64,000 nucleotides of DNA from Tanytarsus gracilentus (taxonomy: Eukaryota; Arthropoda; Insecta; Diptera; Chironomidae). The DNA lies in assembly GCA_038502055.1 (NCBI GenBank), contig JAXRKN010000041.1, positions 521,001 through 585,000 of the forward strand, written 5' to 3'. Below, piece after piece: positions 25,701-40,800 of this stretch. The notes under the pieces were generated by a model. The model had not been told where the DNA came from. It was given only the letters and a program-made list of their open reading frames with translations, and searched no databases. Both the position numbers and the translations under genes were made by a program. Each line of letters begins with the position of its first letter. The stretch's first letter is position 1.

Positions 25701-27393
25701 TATGGCTTCATGTATGTCGTTGAACTCGTCATTGCATCAGGAATGATTGCATTGTTATTTTTGAGGAGTGTCCATCATGGACGGCCAGGAGTGCCACTAA
25801 TGTCCATTTTTAGAACTATGGCTTATGGGTTCGTTGAACTCTTAATTTGACCAGGAATCGATTGGCATTGATGATTTTTGAGGAGTGTCCATCATGGCGG
25901 CCTGCAGTGCCACTAATGTCCATTTTTTAGAACTATGACTTATGGGTATCGTTCAACTCGTCATTGATAGAAATCGATTGCATTAAGATTTTTGAAGAAT
26001 GTCCATCATGGCCGACCAGGAGTGCCACTAATGTCCATTTTTAGAACTTGGCTTCATGTTGTCGTTGAACTCGTCATTGCATAGGAATTGATTGACACTG
26101 ACGATTTTTGAGGAATGTCATATGGTAGTCCAGGAGTGCCACTAATGTCCATTTTTCAGAACTATGGGGTACTAATCTAAGACAGCGGAGCTATTGGAAA
26201 TGGCAACGCCGTTTGCAGACCCATCTTGTTTTTTTTGCACACGATTGCAGAATAAACATAAATATAAGAGTATGAAAGGAAGAAGATGATAGAAGCAGTT
26301 AGAGAGAAAGAGAGAGAGAGAATGAAAAGATAATTTTTATTCCGCTGTTTGATGTGGCATAAAAATTATGAATGAGATTTTTCGTATTTGAAAAGATTAA
26401 AGAAAAATAGGATTTTCAAGAGTTTAATTTACTTAAGAGAAAATTTCATTTGGTACAACAATAAAATTAAATCTTCTGCAAATAAATCGAAGAAATTTTT
26501 TTGATATGCGAAATATTTTCTCAATAGTATAAAATTTATGAGCTTGCAAAAATCTCTTCCATTTGGTGTAATTCTTCAAGTATATCACTGTCGATAAATT
26601 TTATATCTCACTCTCTCTCTCTCTCTCTCTCAACATTTCTCTTTAAAAACCATCTTCAAAATTGCATTAAACCAATTTTACAAGTGTTTACATTTCAGAA
26701 TTAACATCATTGATTTTTATCGTCCCTTCTTCTTCATTCTTCTTTTATTTACATCCACGAGGCATGAAAACGTGAAATTATTAACGGCTGTAAAATGAAT
26801 TTAAAATTTGTTCTTTTCCACTACATTTCTCGCTCCTTCTTGACGCTTCATAAAATTTCCTTGCTCTTTAAAAATATTCCTTTTAACGTTTTTTCAATGC
26901 GACGTAATAATGAAAATGTAATTATGTTTTGATTATAACAAGTACGATCATTTCCAACAGAGAGACTTGAAAAATATATGCCAAGAGAAATATGGGAAAA
27001 TTTTTTCTTTAAGTGTGAATTAAATTCCTATGGGTGACTGTAATATTACCTTTATGATTCTATAAAATGAAAGGTTCAAAATGTTACAAATTTTCACATG
27101 AAAATTAAGACATAAAGGAAATTTTCTAAAAAAAACATAATCTTCAAAAAACTTTGTTTTTTTTTAAAAACAATAATCTTCATACTCAAACCATATTACA
27201 AGGAATTCTTCTGTGTTCTATGTCAAGTAATAAAAGTGCAGAATAAACAAATTAAGATAAAACCAGAACCCAAAATAGGGAAAAGTCTGAATTGTGTTTG
27301 ACCATTCTTTCAATGAATTCACTGAGATGAAGAAAATATTTAAATGAATTTTTATCTGTGAGACTTCATACCCAAAAATTTTAGTGTAATTTT

Positions 27394-27442
<49 letters not shown>

Positions 27443-30400
27443 TTTTAATATATTGTTTTTTTTGGATTTTGTGGACGTTTTAGATGTTTTTAAATTTATT
27501 TAATTAAATTTATAAGATAAATTTGGAAATTTATTTTTTTTTATTTTTTTAAAAAATATCCTATTTTTTTTTTTTTTTTATTTTATTTTAAATTATTTTA
27601 TTTTTATTTTTTTTTTTTTTTTTTTTGTTTAATTAGTGGAAGCTACAGTAATTTTATTATGTTTATATATTAAAATTTTTTCTCTCATTTTTTTAATGTA
27701 ATATTTTTATTATAATTAAAATTTTTTCTTTTTTCCCAATCTTTCTCTTTATTTTAATTTTAAACTTGATTATTTAAATATTTTTTTATTTATTAAACTT
27801 TATTTTATATATTCATTTTTTTTTTTTTGTATTTATTTTTATATTTTTTATTATAATTTGATAAATTTATTTATTTATTTTTTATTTATCATTTTTTAAA
27901 AAATTTATATTTTTTTTTATAATTTATATCAATTTTGTAAAAATTTAATATAATTGATATAAATTATGTAAAATTTATAAAAATTTGTCAAAATTTTATA
28001 AATGATATCAATTATGTAAAAATTTAATAAAAATTTTTCAAATTTTTAAAATTGATATAATTAATGTAAAAATTTTAAAATTTAAAATTTTATATAAAAT
28101 TGAAAATTATTAAAATTTAATAAAATTTTTGTGAAAATTTTTATATTAAATTACATAAATTAATGTAAAAATTTATATTGAAATTTTATCAAAATTTAAT
28201 ATAAATTTATTCAAATTTGATATTTAAACATTATTTATATCAAATAATTTTTTTTATTTCTTTTATTAAATTTACGTTAAATTTACTTATTTTTTTGTTG
28301 ATATAAATCATGTAAATTTATATCAATTTGATGTCAAAATTTTTTTTTGACAAGGATTTAACGTCAAATTGATATCAATTCAACCAAAAATTGTTCTATG
28401 GGTATAAACATTTTTAGAAATTCTAAAACATAATAAAAATTGTATTTGTAAATTTACAAAAGTTTTAGAAGAACCAACAGCATTCCGGAAATTGTGCAAC
28501 CCATCCATTCACCGTATTTGACTACAAAGAATAACAGAAATGAAAATTTCCCATCTCGATAATGATGTTGAAAAATTTTCTCTAGAATTCGAATAGTAAA
28601 CTTTATTGTTTAAGCACAAATTTGATCACGTCTTATACGGCAATGATAAAGAGGAGGATTTGATTTGCTCACTACATTTCAAATCGAGTGAAAAACTTGA
28701 AAATTAAAGACAAGTTGTTGGAGACTTTTTTTTAGGTTTGCCAGTAAAATAGTTCAGCGAAGCTGGAAAAGTTTTCGTCACACATCATAGCAATATAATT
28801 TTCATTTGATGTTCATGCGAAAGGTGACACACACGGAGTCGATTTTCTAATTTTAGACGTTACTATGTCGCAGCATAAACATTCATAAATAAGTAAGAAA
28901 ATGCAACTTGAATTTTTCATCAAAATTTATGCGTTTTTGTGCACAAGACAATAGCTCTGTGAGAATTCAACGGTGGGACCAGTAAATCATTTCAAAAATG
29001 AGATTTAGACTTGCGAATAAAGATTACAGAAGAGATAAATTTTCTTAATGGCCCATTTTGCGCCTCTTTTTTCTGCACGAGTGATATAATTTTTTGCTAT
29101 AGAGTCGCGAGAAATCTGTTTATAGAATACTTTTTAAAGAGCCGAGGAAATTTACAAATTTAAAAGAGCTCGAAATGAAAAATGAGAGTAAATAAAAACG
29201 AAATCATTTTATTTATTATATTTCGACATAAAATAATCATCAACCTGGGTTTTCCCCTATTTCTTTCTGACGTGCTGAAGAGTGTTCGAAAAAAAAACAA
29301 TTAATTAAATTCTATGAGTTGCGATGTGATGGCGAACAACACTTTAATTAGAACTTTTTTAAAAATAAAGCGCATCAACGTCGAAATTGTGAAGGTAAAA
29401 GTAAATAAAAAATTTCGAGTTTTTTCTTTTTACTTAAATTACCAAAATAACATGAATGAAGACAGCAACCATCTGATGAATCACGATAAGTGATTTCTGA
29501 AGTTCGTTCTATGTGCGTCGTCTGAGATTGCGAGATATTTTTTAGTTGAATGAGAAAAATATACTGATTTAGAATCATGAGACATGTCGTACAAGAAAAT
29601 GCTCACTTGACGCCATAATCTCGTGCAATTTATCATGTTGTGGAATCAGCTTCCATCATCGCTACTCTAAAGTCATTTCTTTTGACGACGATGCTATGAT
29701 GAGAAGTCGTTAACTTTTGAAATGCAAGACTTTAGAGAGATAATATATATTGTTGAGTTGATATGATGTGTATACTGTGCCTCTAATAAACATTCATATA
29801 TTGGGTAGCAAATGAACGAGTTGAGCAAATAGAAGAACTAAAATAAGTATAAATAAAATTGTTGTTATTTTTTCCGCTTCAAAGGCGTTTGAAAAAAATT
29901 TAAAAGAAGTTAGATTTTTTAAAATTTAAAAGAAAATCGTACATGTTCATAATAATAAATTATTTTTCTCTTTATATTAAATAGACCAAGGAAAGTCGCA
30001 AAAAAAAACAGTAAAGAAAAGAAAACTCATTTCGATGATGATTCTTATGAAATTTCCAAGTCTGTCATTTTCTTCTTTCGCGTGTGTATGTTTTTAAATG
30101 ACGAGTAAGAGAAGAGAAGAAAAAAGTTTGTAGAAAAATTAAATTTCATATCATGAAAGAATGAGAGAGTTGACTGTTGAGTTTTTTCTTATTTTCCGTG
30201 TGTAAATACAGCTTCAAGTCTATATGACGCTTCTTTCTCTTCTATGAGAAAACCCCCGATGTATAAAAAGAAGAAGAAAAAACATTAATAAAATAGAATC
30301 AAACCTTCTCCCACTCTCTCTCCGTCGTCGTCGGCGGCATCACATGTGTGTATGTGGATTTTAGTCGACAATGAGGAAGCAAAAGAGTCATTTTGAGATG

Positions 30401-33400
30401 TTTACAGATTTGGCAAGAACAGCAGCAGCATCGTTATAGCAATTGCATAGTCATATCACACATTATCTCGTATTTTATTAATGCAAAGACTTTTCCAAAA
30501 AAGAAGAAGAAACCATCTAAATAAACAATTTTCTCTCGTCAACTCTTGCAAGTGAGCGAAGTAATTACAAACTCAACGAATATCTCGTGCATTATTAAAA
30601 AAGTTATTCTCTCAAGTGCATAAAGAAAAAGTCGAGAGAGCGAAAAAAAGACTTCGTGAAGTAATTTAAAAATAAACGATTTTGGTTTTTCTTAATTTTT
30701 CTTCTCACAAACTGCTCTCAAGTAGCGTTAATAAAAACACAGCAGCATCAAAATTAAGCTCAACAAAAAATACAATTTTTCTTTTCTCAATTTTAGAAAA
30801 AAAATATTGACTCGCTCAGTCTCGTGCCAGCTGTCGGCCAGTGTCGACATTAAGTGAGAAAATTTGTTTTTCTCTCGCGTGCGCAGGTTAATTTGTCTTT
30901 CTCGTTTATAAGCGCGATACACGAAATCGGTGGTCACTATAAGTGGCAATAAAAATACAATTTTGGGGGTGTTTTAATTGTTTTGCTAATCACAGGCTCT
31001 AGTAAATGATACACATTTAAATAATAATAATTAGATATTCAGAGTGATAATCAAGTCATTATAACACTTCTTAATGTGAGCTATAAAAATATTGTGACTA
31101 GTATTTTTTTCTACATTAGTGCTCTCCTATGGTAGTAAGGAGCTATTTTTAAGTTAACGCTGCTCATTATAATGATTTTCTTTCTCACCTGTTTTATGAT
31201 TAAGATGGGGCATTTGAAATCTAAAATTCAAGCATAATTTTTCTCAATGCATCTGTTAACTTGATTAATTTATTGAGTTCTTCTTAAATCGTGACATTTT
31301 ACCAGAATTAAAAGATTCACAACCTTTTTAAAAACTAATCTAAAATATCTGAGAACTTGTGTTATGACATTAGAGAAATCACATGCCCGTAAATAACATT
31401 GAAACTATTTAGAATTTCATGCCCCGATAAATATCCGACGAAATTATCATTTCAAGAATATTAAATGACTGTGCACACGAGTAGAGCACCTAAAAAGTGT
31501 AGGATATCAAAAGCAATCAAAACAATAGTCGAGTCTGACAAATTTCTCATTGTTAGACAAATTCGCTCAATTATTATCATCATCATAGTCGATGCGAGGT
31601 TAATGACGAGTTTGTGTCATCATTAAAAAAAGAAGAACTCTAGTGCTCGGATATGAAACATCTGTAAAAACATAAACAACATTTTTCGGTGAAACCGTAA
31701 ACTATGAACGACGGTGCTGATGATGATGATGTACAAAAAAGTTCTAAAATGGAAAAAAATAATTCCAATGTCAAATGACAGAGAAATTTATGGACAGGAA
31801 CTTATGTAGGATGTCGCTGCTGTGCAAATTACATGAATTAAATGTGTATCGATTTGTGAAAACAATTTTTTGTGTAAGCTCTGCTGGGACTAATAAACGT
31901 TTTAGTAATCGATGAAATAAAGTGTCGCGACATTCAGCAATAAAAGCCTGAGCACTGCAATTGCCATAAATTTCACATTTGCCACTGAGTCGAGTTTGGC
32001 GAATATAGTTCTCAATATATTAAATTGCAGGAAGTGGAATCGTGCGAGATTTCAGTGTTAACCATTCAGTAATGGTCATTGCGTCAAACGAGAGAGTGCA
32101 GAGTCATAAATGTGTCAATTAAAAATTGTAGCAGGAAGAAAAAGAAGAAAATGATGAAAATAAATTTCTTTAATGACATGTGAAAAAATCAAATAAATTT
32201 TGCGTGCTAGCAAAGTGAAAAAAACAAAAATTAAATTACAAAAATAAATTGATTTTCAAGGAAAATTTAAAAAAAATTGTTTATGACATAAAAAATCCTT
32301 CTCATTCTATATGAAAATATTATAAATATCCAACCATCACGCAACACGCTGAAGGGTTTTTGCAGTTGACTTTTTTGAACTTCTTCATAAATTATAAAAG
32401 GAAGAAATTCATTCACAAATTTTGTGGTGCAACTAAAGAAGTGGAGAAAGAATTTACTCGCATGAATGAATCGTACATGCTTATTGTGTTGTTGATGATT
32501 TGAATGCCTCGAGGGCAAAAAAAATATAACAAAGAGAATAAAATCTCCACAAAAAAATAGGGTAGCTAAAATTTTATCCAAATGTGTTTGAGGGTAAATT
32601 TGAAATAAATTCAAAAGATTTACTTGAAAGTACCAAAGAAGAAAATAACTGAGTGATAATGTTGGGCCCTTGTGTAACAAATAAAGGATCAAATGACGAC
32701 GTGTCAAATTTATCAGAGGTGAAGATTGAAACATAAAACTCAAGAGTGGTCATTTGAATGAATTAACCAACTTTCTCTGGCACCCCTCCAATAACTAACA
32801 ATATCCAATTACATTGTTTTGACACTTTTCTCGCTTGACATGCTTTCTCCCCACGCACCAAAAATTAAATTAATATATTCATAAATTTTATTTTTCCTTT
32901 CCTCCTCTTCCAGATCTACACTCAATGGGCAAATTACTATTTGGAGCGTGCCAAAGCAAAGCGACGCGTTATCGACCTGTCGTCAGACTGTCGCGATGGA
33001 CTACTCTTGGCTGAAGTCATTGAAGCTGTCACGAATTTCAAAGTACCTGATTTGGCTAAGAAACCAAAGACACAACAGCAAATGGTGAGTTTAAAAAGTT
33101 TATATAATGAGGGATCAGTAAGTCTTAATTAAGATATAAAATTTCTGGAAAACATCTCATATCAGCAGTTCATAAATAATTTCAATTAATAAATTTTTAA
33201 TTCATCGTTCGCACTCGGAAATTTTCATAGAAAATATTATAGAGAAAAATGTGGATAAAATAAAAATTGATGTTTGTACTAAAAGCATTTTTATTGTGCA
33301 CTGAAATGCATTTGAGAGCAGAAAAAGAGTGTTGAAGCATGCAATCGAGAAAATATTGGCGAGTTAAATTCATAAAAAGTACACTTTTTAATAAAAACTT

Positions 33401-36400
33401 TAATCTTCATAAACCAGAAATTTAATGTGTTCGTACAGAAAAAGTTTTACGACTCGCTTAACGCGGAAAAAATTTGTTTAATTTAATAATTGGATAATTA
33501 ATGTCAATTCGTGAACAATAAAATTTGGAGACGATACAATTCATCAGTTAAAATAGTAACTACTCAGAAATTCTAAAGAAAGAGAACTAAATAAAAGACG
33601 CGACAGTCTCTAATATAAACACATCACTCAATTATTGTTTATTCAATATGTCTTGAAAATTTTGATACAAAAATCTAGGAATCTTCCTTCGTATTCCTAA
33701 TGTGCCTTGTTATTTTCTGAGCGACATCAACAGATTTTGTATTAGTAGTTTTGTACATTTGTTCACGTATCAAATTTGTTTGCGAAACAATAATGATTAC
33801 GATGATGATAATGAGATAAAATTCCTACACATCACTTAAGTTGAATAAATTCGCGGAGATGTCACCAGATTGCTGGCATTCGATTCAATTAAATTTGATT
33901 GGATGGAGAACTCGCACGACAACGTGTGCAAGATTTAATTCAACATGATCAATTTACATGGATAGAAAAAAATATATTTTTATGCTCATTTAAATGAATT
34001 TGAAATTTTGTTATGGTCTCAAGATTTTATTAATAGATTATTTTTTTTATAAAACGTTTGATACAATACTTATTTTTGCTTCTATATTTTTGCAAAATGA
34101 CCCATTGAGCAATCAAAACAGTAAAATGTTTACACCCGTAAGAGAGCTTACACGCATAAATATTTAAAATTTCATCACACAATCCTTTCATGTGCGTAAA
34201 GCACCGTTAAGATTTTGTTTTAGTTAAGCACGTGTGAGCAAAAGTTAATAATTTGTACATGAGATGCTGAAAGAGGAAGAGAGATAGAAAGTTGAAAATC
34301 ACTTCACGAAAGCTTGTTTACTAACTGAACAGGCAAGTTGCAAAGGGAAGAGATAAAAAGAAAGAATCAATGAAGTTCCTCACATCGTTCAACTTTTTAC
34401 AGCTTTCAGTGTGCGATAATGACCAGTCAGCAGAGCACGTTCAATAAAGCTGGAATTTAGTCAATTTACAATGACGTCATTAAATCAATTAGTTCGAGAA
34501 ATGCAGCATGGAATTTTAACTAATCGGATATGCACTCTGTGGTTATCCGCTTGATTTATGCTTGCTCTGGATTAAACGTGCTGAGAATATTTGCAGTAAA
34601 TCACTTTCAGATAACAATTTGTCGATATTTCAATTTATGGTATAATTCACATGTGAACTCATTGTGAAGTGCTCAAATTTACACTCAATTGACTAATAAT
34701 TAAGTTTTCAAATTTCAATTACTCAATGGCAAAACTTGAATAGAGCATTTCCAAGATTTCGTTCCAGTCAAAACATTCAGTTAAAACAATGCACCTAAAA
34801 CATTCAATTATTTTTTGCTCTCTATATGTTTCTTTTTGTAAAATGATGAATAATTCTCAGTTCTCGGAATCAGAATGTTTAATTTTCAATTCACTAAAAA
34901 GAATAATTGAGGAAAAAATTGTAAAGAAAATAAATTTAAAATTTAAAAATTCCCGAAAAGAAAGTTTTACTTTTATTCTCATGATCTACCGAAAGATTTT
35001 TCAGTCTTGATTTGATCGTCGATCAGTGTAAACCGTTTAAGATAGCGATCGCGGTAAAAAAAAGTTTCGATACATTTTCACTCATAAGACTTTAAAAAAA
35101 TTCACGCCTGTAAAAAATCAATTTCTCGGCGAATATTTTAAAACGAATTTAAAAAGTTGAAAATTTGATCTTGATAAGAAAAAATCTTGAGAGGAATTTA
35201 GTTAATCCCGGTCATGAGAAAAAATCCGACAAATAGAGATTCTCTTATTAATCAATCCATCATCAGCTATCCACCCAAAATATTACTGTTTTTAAGTCTG
35301 TTTGATTCCTTAAACATATAAAAAATATTTAAGTTTACCTGAGATTTCTTCTCGTTAGGATATCCACGTCTAAAAATAGTGCAAGGTACGAATTAAAGTG
35401 TGCAACTCTAGACAGAATGTGAGAAAAAAATTTTATTTCGCTTTTTGAATGTCAATGACTCATGAGAAGAAAGAGAAAAAATTAATCGGAACCACTTCAA
35501 TTATAGCGTGGGAGTTCGTTTAAGATAAACATCTCGAAGTCATACATATATTTTATTGCCAAAACTAGCTCGAGCGCAATTCAATTTAATTTTATATGAA
35601 ACAATTTGTCAGCATGTGAGGCCTTAAAAATGGATAAATTGGCGACATTCCACAATTTCTATCTATTGAGTTATATTTGTGTAAATTAAAATCTTCCAAT
35701 CAAAGATTAAATTTCACTAGTAATATCTTATTTCAATTTTCATTTATTTTGAAATTTACGCAAAACCAATAATTCACTACACGAAATTCAGTATGCGTGA
35801 TAAATTTTTTGCTTCTCTCTTTCAATTTCGCATCGGTTCTCCCTTTCAGCATATATGCAATATTGTATGTACGTTAATTGATATTTTTGCTCATTTCACT
35901 GGAGGCACAAGAGACTCCAATTTCAAACAAAGAAATTAAAAGTAAAAATTCGCAATCGTTTGATGAGATTCAGAACTAAATTTAGATAAACATCTAAAAT
36001 ATGTTTCTTACAAAGCATTAGAATCATAAATGTTGTCACTCTGATGCTAACAGTAAAAAAACCGTCAATATATACTTTTAATTGTAAGGTGCCCATCATA
36101 ATGGAATTGATTACTTCATAACAAGAGTTTGATGCCATCGTGATCTAGTTTTACTCTCAAGCAAATTCCATTCATAAATAATATATTCACCGCTAATGAG
36201 CATTCGGTCGACAAAACGTCAGTTGAGGATTGCTGTTGGATTCTTATATTTGGTTGCAAATTGATGATCAAATAATTGCTCTTCACATTGATGATTTACA
36301 TGCACATCGGCAATTTACGTGTCAATGCCATTTAAAACCGAGAGACTGGACATGAAAAGCGATAAAATTTAATGCAATTTCAATCAACATTGTGTGATAA

Positions 36401-37796
36401 CCGATCTCAGCAACCTGAATTGACTTTTAAACATTTTTTTTCGACTTGCCTGGGAAGAAAAGAACAAAGTTTAAATCACGTCTGAAAATGCGCAAGCAGC
36501 TTAAATTTACAGCAACTTTTGCCGGCGATGATGATGTGATGAAAGAATAATAATTATCTGAGAGGATTTAATTAGCGACAATACAACTCAGTCATTATGC
36601 AGCAATTCGTATCGACACAGAATAACCTTTTTTGGAAAACGTTAAAAAATCCTCATAACATGTCAGTATCATTTTTGCTTTTAATTTATTTTTAATATGC
36701 ATTAAGCTCAAAGGCACATAATTAACGCAGTAAATTGCAATTTTTTTCATGTTTTAAAGTTTAAATCAGTTATGATTTATTATTCGAAATTAAATTTTTA
36801 TGTCTGATAATTTTTTCAAAGAACTTAAAAAGTGATTCAAATTTGACAATTTTTAAAAGGAATGATCCTAACTAATTTGGCAATCTCGTTCTTATTTGAG
36901 TATTTTGAATTTTTTAATAAGATTTGACAAATCGACAATAGAATTTGGCAAATGTACGCAAATGTAAATCACGGCCATTGATTTGACAGAGTCTAGAAAA
37001 TTAATAACGAGACTCTTGCAAGTATAATTTGCATCTTTCTTTATACCTGATGAAATCAAAATTGATGAAAGCATCTCAAGAGAGTGATCAACAGGTTAAA
37101 ATTGCATACTAAACATCGCAGTGTGCAATAATTCATGGCTCCGATCGATAGCCATATAAAGAAATATAAAGAGCAAAAGAAAAATTGCCATGAGGCAGAC
37201 GCATAAAATTCCTCAAAGGTCATTTAGAAATGCGAATAACATCGATGACGATGCCAGTGTGCTGTTTATAAGTTGTAGAGTAGATATTAAATTTTTGGAA
37301 GCTTCTTTTTTATTTTGACGATCGCTTCTTGCCCGAAACCATTTGAGAATTTTTTTTAGATATCGCATGAGAATTTTTTAAATTTCTAGTTGAATGTTTT
37401 CTCACAAAGAGTTTAATTATGAAAATTATTTAATCGTTTTGACAGAAGTTTTCTTTCGCGAATGCATTCTTTTAAAAATTTCCACACATTTAACCAACAT
37501 TTAATATATTTCTTTATTTTAAAACATTGTGATTTTTTTCTTTTAAAATTTTTTATATTAGGTTTTCCTATATTTCTGTATTTTTTGCGACTTAAATAAA
37601 TTTGAAATGCTTCTGAAAACATTCATCAACGGAAAATTGCAGTGATTAAATTCTGCTCGTTTTAAAGCTTTTCAATTTTTACTTAAGTTCTTTTTTGACA
37701 GAGTTAATTGTAGTTTTTTCTGTAATAATTACATGACTTTTCAATCATCATCATCAGCATACTATTATGATGTTTATTATTCTCCGCATAAAATGA

Positions 37797-37843
<47 letters not shown>

Positions 37844-40800
37844 CGTGCCACCAAAAAAATTAAGACAGAATGCAAGTGAGAAGGAGAGAAAATCATAAAA
37901 TGTTATCATAGCAATTTATTTTATTGTTACAACAGAGCGTTATTCGGTTTAAACGTGAAGCATAACTCTTATTTTTCTCTTCCATTGTTGGCACTTGGTT
38001 GCCACCGTCAGAAGCAACTATAGTGCTTTGTGTGGAGAGAAAAAGAGAATCACATTATCATATATGAGCTTTAAAACAGTATGATTAATATCATTAATCC
38101 ATTATTCGATTTCATTTCTTCCTCACTCTATTGTCGAGTGAGGTGAGACTCCTACTCGCCCTGCGTATATCTGCTTAGCAGCATGCATGCATAATGATGA
38201 CGTCGAAGTTTTCCTGGAATATTTGTTAGTGACTCAAGCGAAGAGAAAGATTTTTATGATTAATTTTCCAAACGCAAACGTGTCAATTATTTTGCACATA
38301 AATTGTTCAAAAGAATAACGAATGCTTCAGGGTCATGGTCGAATTGAGGCGTTGACATTTAATTTAAATGATGTTATGTGTCAAAATTTGACAAATTTTA
38401 ATCACTAGGCAGAGTGATAGACACTTAAAAATTTAATTGCTCGGAATAAATTACAAAGTTTTATGTAAACCCTAAATCAAAAATTTGAGATGTTAAAAAT
38501 AGAAGTTAAATGTTTATAAAAGAACTCTAAAGGTGCAAAATTAAATGTTCGTCATATTAATTCCCGGTGCTATTATTCTTCGCTGTTCACATAAAAATGC
38601 TCTGCGGAAATGAGATGGTGATCACTTTAAAATAGATTCAAATTATAATTCCCATGTTTATGATTCCATGACTTTAACTTTAACCTTCAAATTTACAGCT
38701 CGATAATGTGGAAGCGTGTTTGAATATTTTACGGCAGAACGATATTGGTGGCTTGGAGTCAATAATAGCGAGTGATATTTGTGCTGGTCGGCTAAAGGCT
38801 GTTCTATCTCTTTTCTTTAGTCTTAGTCGCTATAAGCAAGCAAGTAAACTTAAAACACCAACCAAATCATCGCAGATTGTAACTCATCAAGCACAAATTC
38901 ATCATCAATCTGTTCAGAGTTTGAATTCATCACAAGGCGATATGAGAGAAAGGTAAGTTTGCTACTAAAAATATGGGTATTCTACTCAAATAACTACTCA
39001 GTAGAATATTATGTAAAAACTAAAAACGCCATCTGGAAGAAAGTAACAACTTTTCATTCGGGTATCTTTGCTCTTAAACTTTTTCTAAATTTCAACAGAT
39101 GGCACATAAAAGTTAACAACGTAATAAATTCTTTTGACCCATAGATGACTCACTTTGAGTAGCAAATTTATAATATCAAGAGCTCGCTATTTGAGTTCAT
39201 GTCGTAGTAGGTAGAAAAAATAATTTATTATTCATATGGATTAAGGGAAAGTTTACAAAAGCAAGGAAAGGAAAATATTGAGACAGGACCAAAAAAAGGG
39301 GGAAATACACATATTGTGGGGATGATGCATGCATAAGATAAATGTTCAATCAGTAAAATGCAAACATAAAACTCAATTTTGTATCACATTGATAAATGAG
39401 AATAGAGTGACTATGCATGAGTACACGAGACGAGATAGAACACGAACATTCACGTGTATAAAAATTGAATTGATGGGGAAACTATCGATTAGCATGGCGA
39501 ATGATGTGTCATTTTCAGCCATTCTCTTGTAAACCTTTAACAAAATTACAAAAGAATTAATTTTTAAAGCAGTAAAAGTACTCTCGGAATTTTTATTGTA
39601 AAATATCACAATCAAAGACATAAATCTGACGATGAAGGTTTTGTAAAATGAAACAGTAATTATAAGTTACGAAATTTCAACCCTTCAAATTTTACAATTC
39701 GTTTTTTATCACTCTTTCATGTGTTGATAATAATAGCAGTCATTGAGTGACTTTTTACTTCCTACTCTTGCGAGTATAATTTTTATTCACATTTCCATAG
39801 CATCGCACTCATATATTTTAAAACCCTTAAAAATTCTGCACATAACACATTTCCATTGTGCGTTTGAAGTTTTCGAAAAATCCATTCGCAGTCATTTTAA
39901 AATATCCATGGCTATTCCCATACACACAAAAACCATTGATGCCGATAGAGTTGAGTGCGCTATTAAAGAGAGCCCAAATCTCTCCTATATATGCGAGAAA
40001 ATATTAAATTTGATGCTTATCGAGCATTCGCAAGTCCACATAAATTGTGGTTAAAAATCACAAACGTGTTCAGGAAATTAAAATAAGGTTTAGAAAATAT
40101 ATTCAGCAAACTTTATATTAAATTAAAATTCATGAATATTTCTAACAAAATAAAACATTTATATCAAAAATCTCCATCCCCTGAAGTTTATAAATTTGCA
40201 AAACTCACACTTTTAAGTTCATGACTTGGCTTGCATACGAAAGTTGATAAAATCAAGGACTTTCTGCAAGCACTCTTACAACAGCAATTGAAAATGCAAT
40301 GTATTGTTTTTAAAGCAGTGAGAGGGAGTTGCATGCGAATTACTCAATTTTATATTTCCAACAAAGGCACTCATTCATGGACATACACACATATTGCAGT
40401 AGCGTTGTGATTTTAATCAAATGTTAAGCCACAAATGTTCAAATATTTGGTCAGCATTGAATCACAATTTTGTCGAGTGAGTGTGTATGCATGCGTTAGA
40501 GATTGACAGACAAAATATTTCTTCATAAATATAACAGCATTTTGCTAATGTTATTGCAGCCGTTCAGTGAAAGCTAACATGAGAGAAATTTTCTAAGTTC
40601 TTTTAAAGCGACTTAAATTTTTATCTTCATCTTAATGAAGTTCAATTTAAAACCGTCTGGTTTTTATACATTCTTATTGTTATACTTCCAACAACCCACG
40701 CGGATGCTGGCTGATTTCTGATCAGAAAAATTACTGCAACCTTTGTTAGATGCTGTTTGATTTTATTAGCACATCTGACACGGAAAGTGTTGGTAAAGAA

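Noticed and set aside
32267..32743. 158-codon minus-strand frame, hydrophobic
   Set aside because: Dominated by F, L, I, S and H as expected from translated AT-rich intron; no recognisable family, signal or splice structure.
39743..40054. 103-codon plus-strand intron frame
   Set aside because: No family signature, no start context, no flanking splice sites leading to a sensible join.
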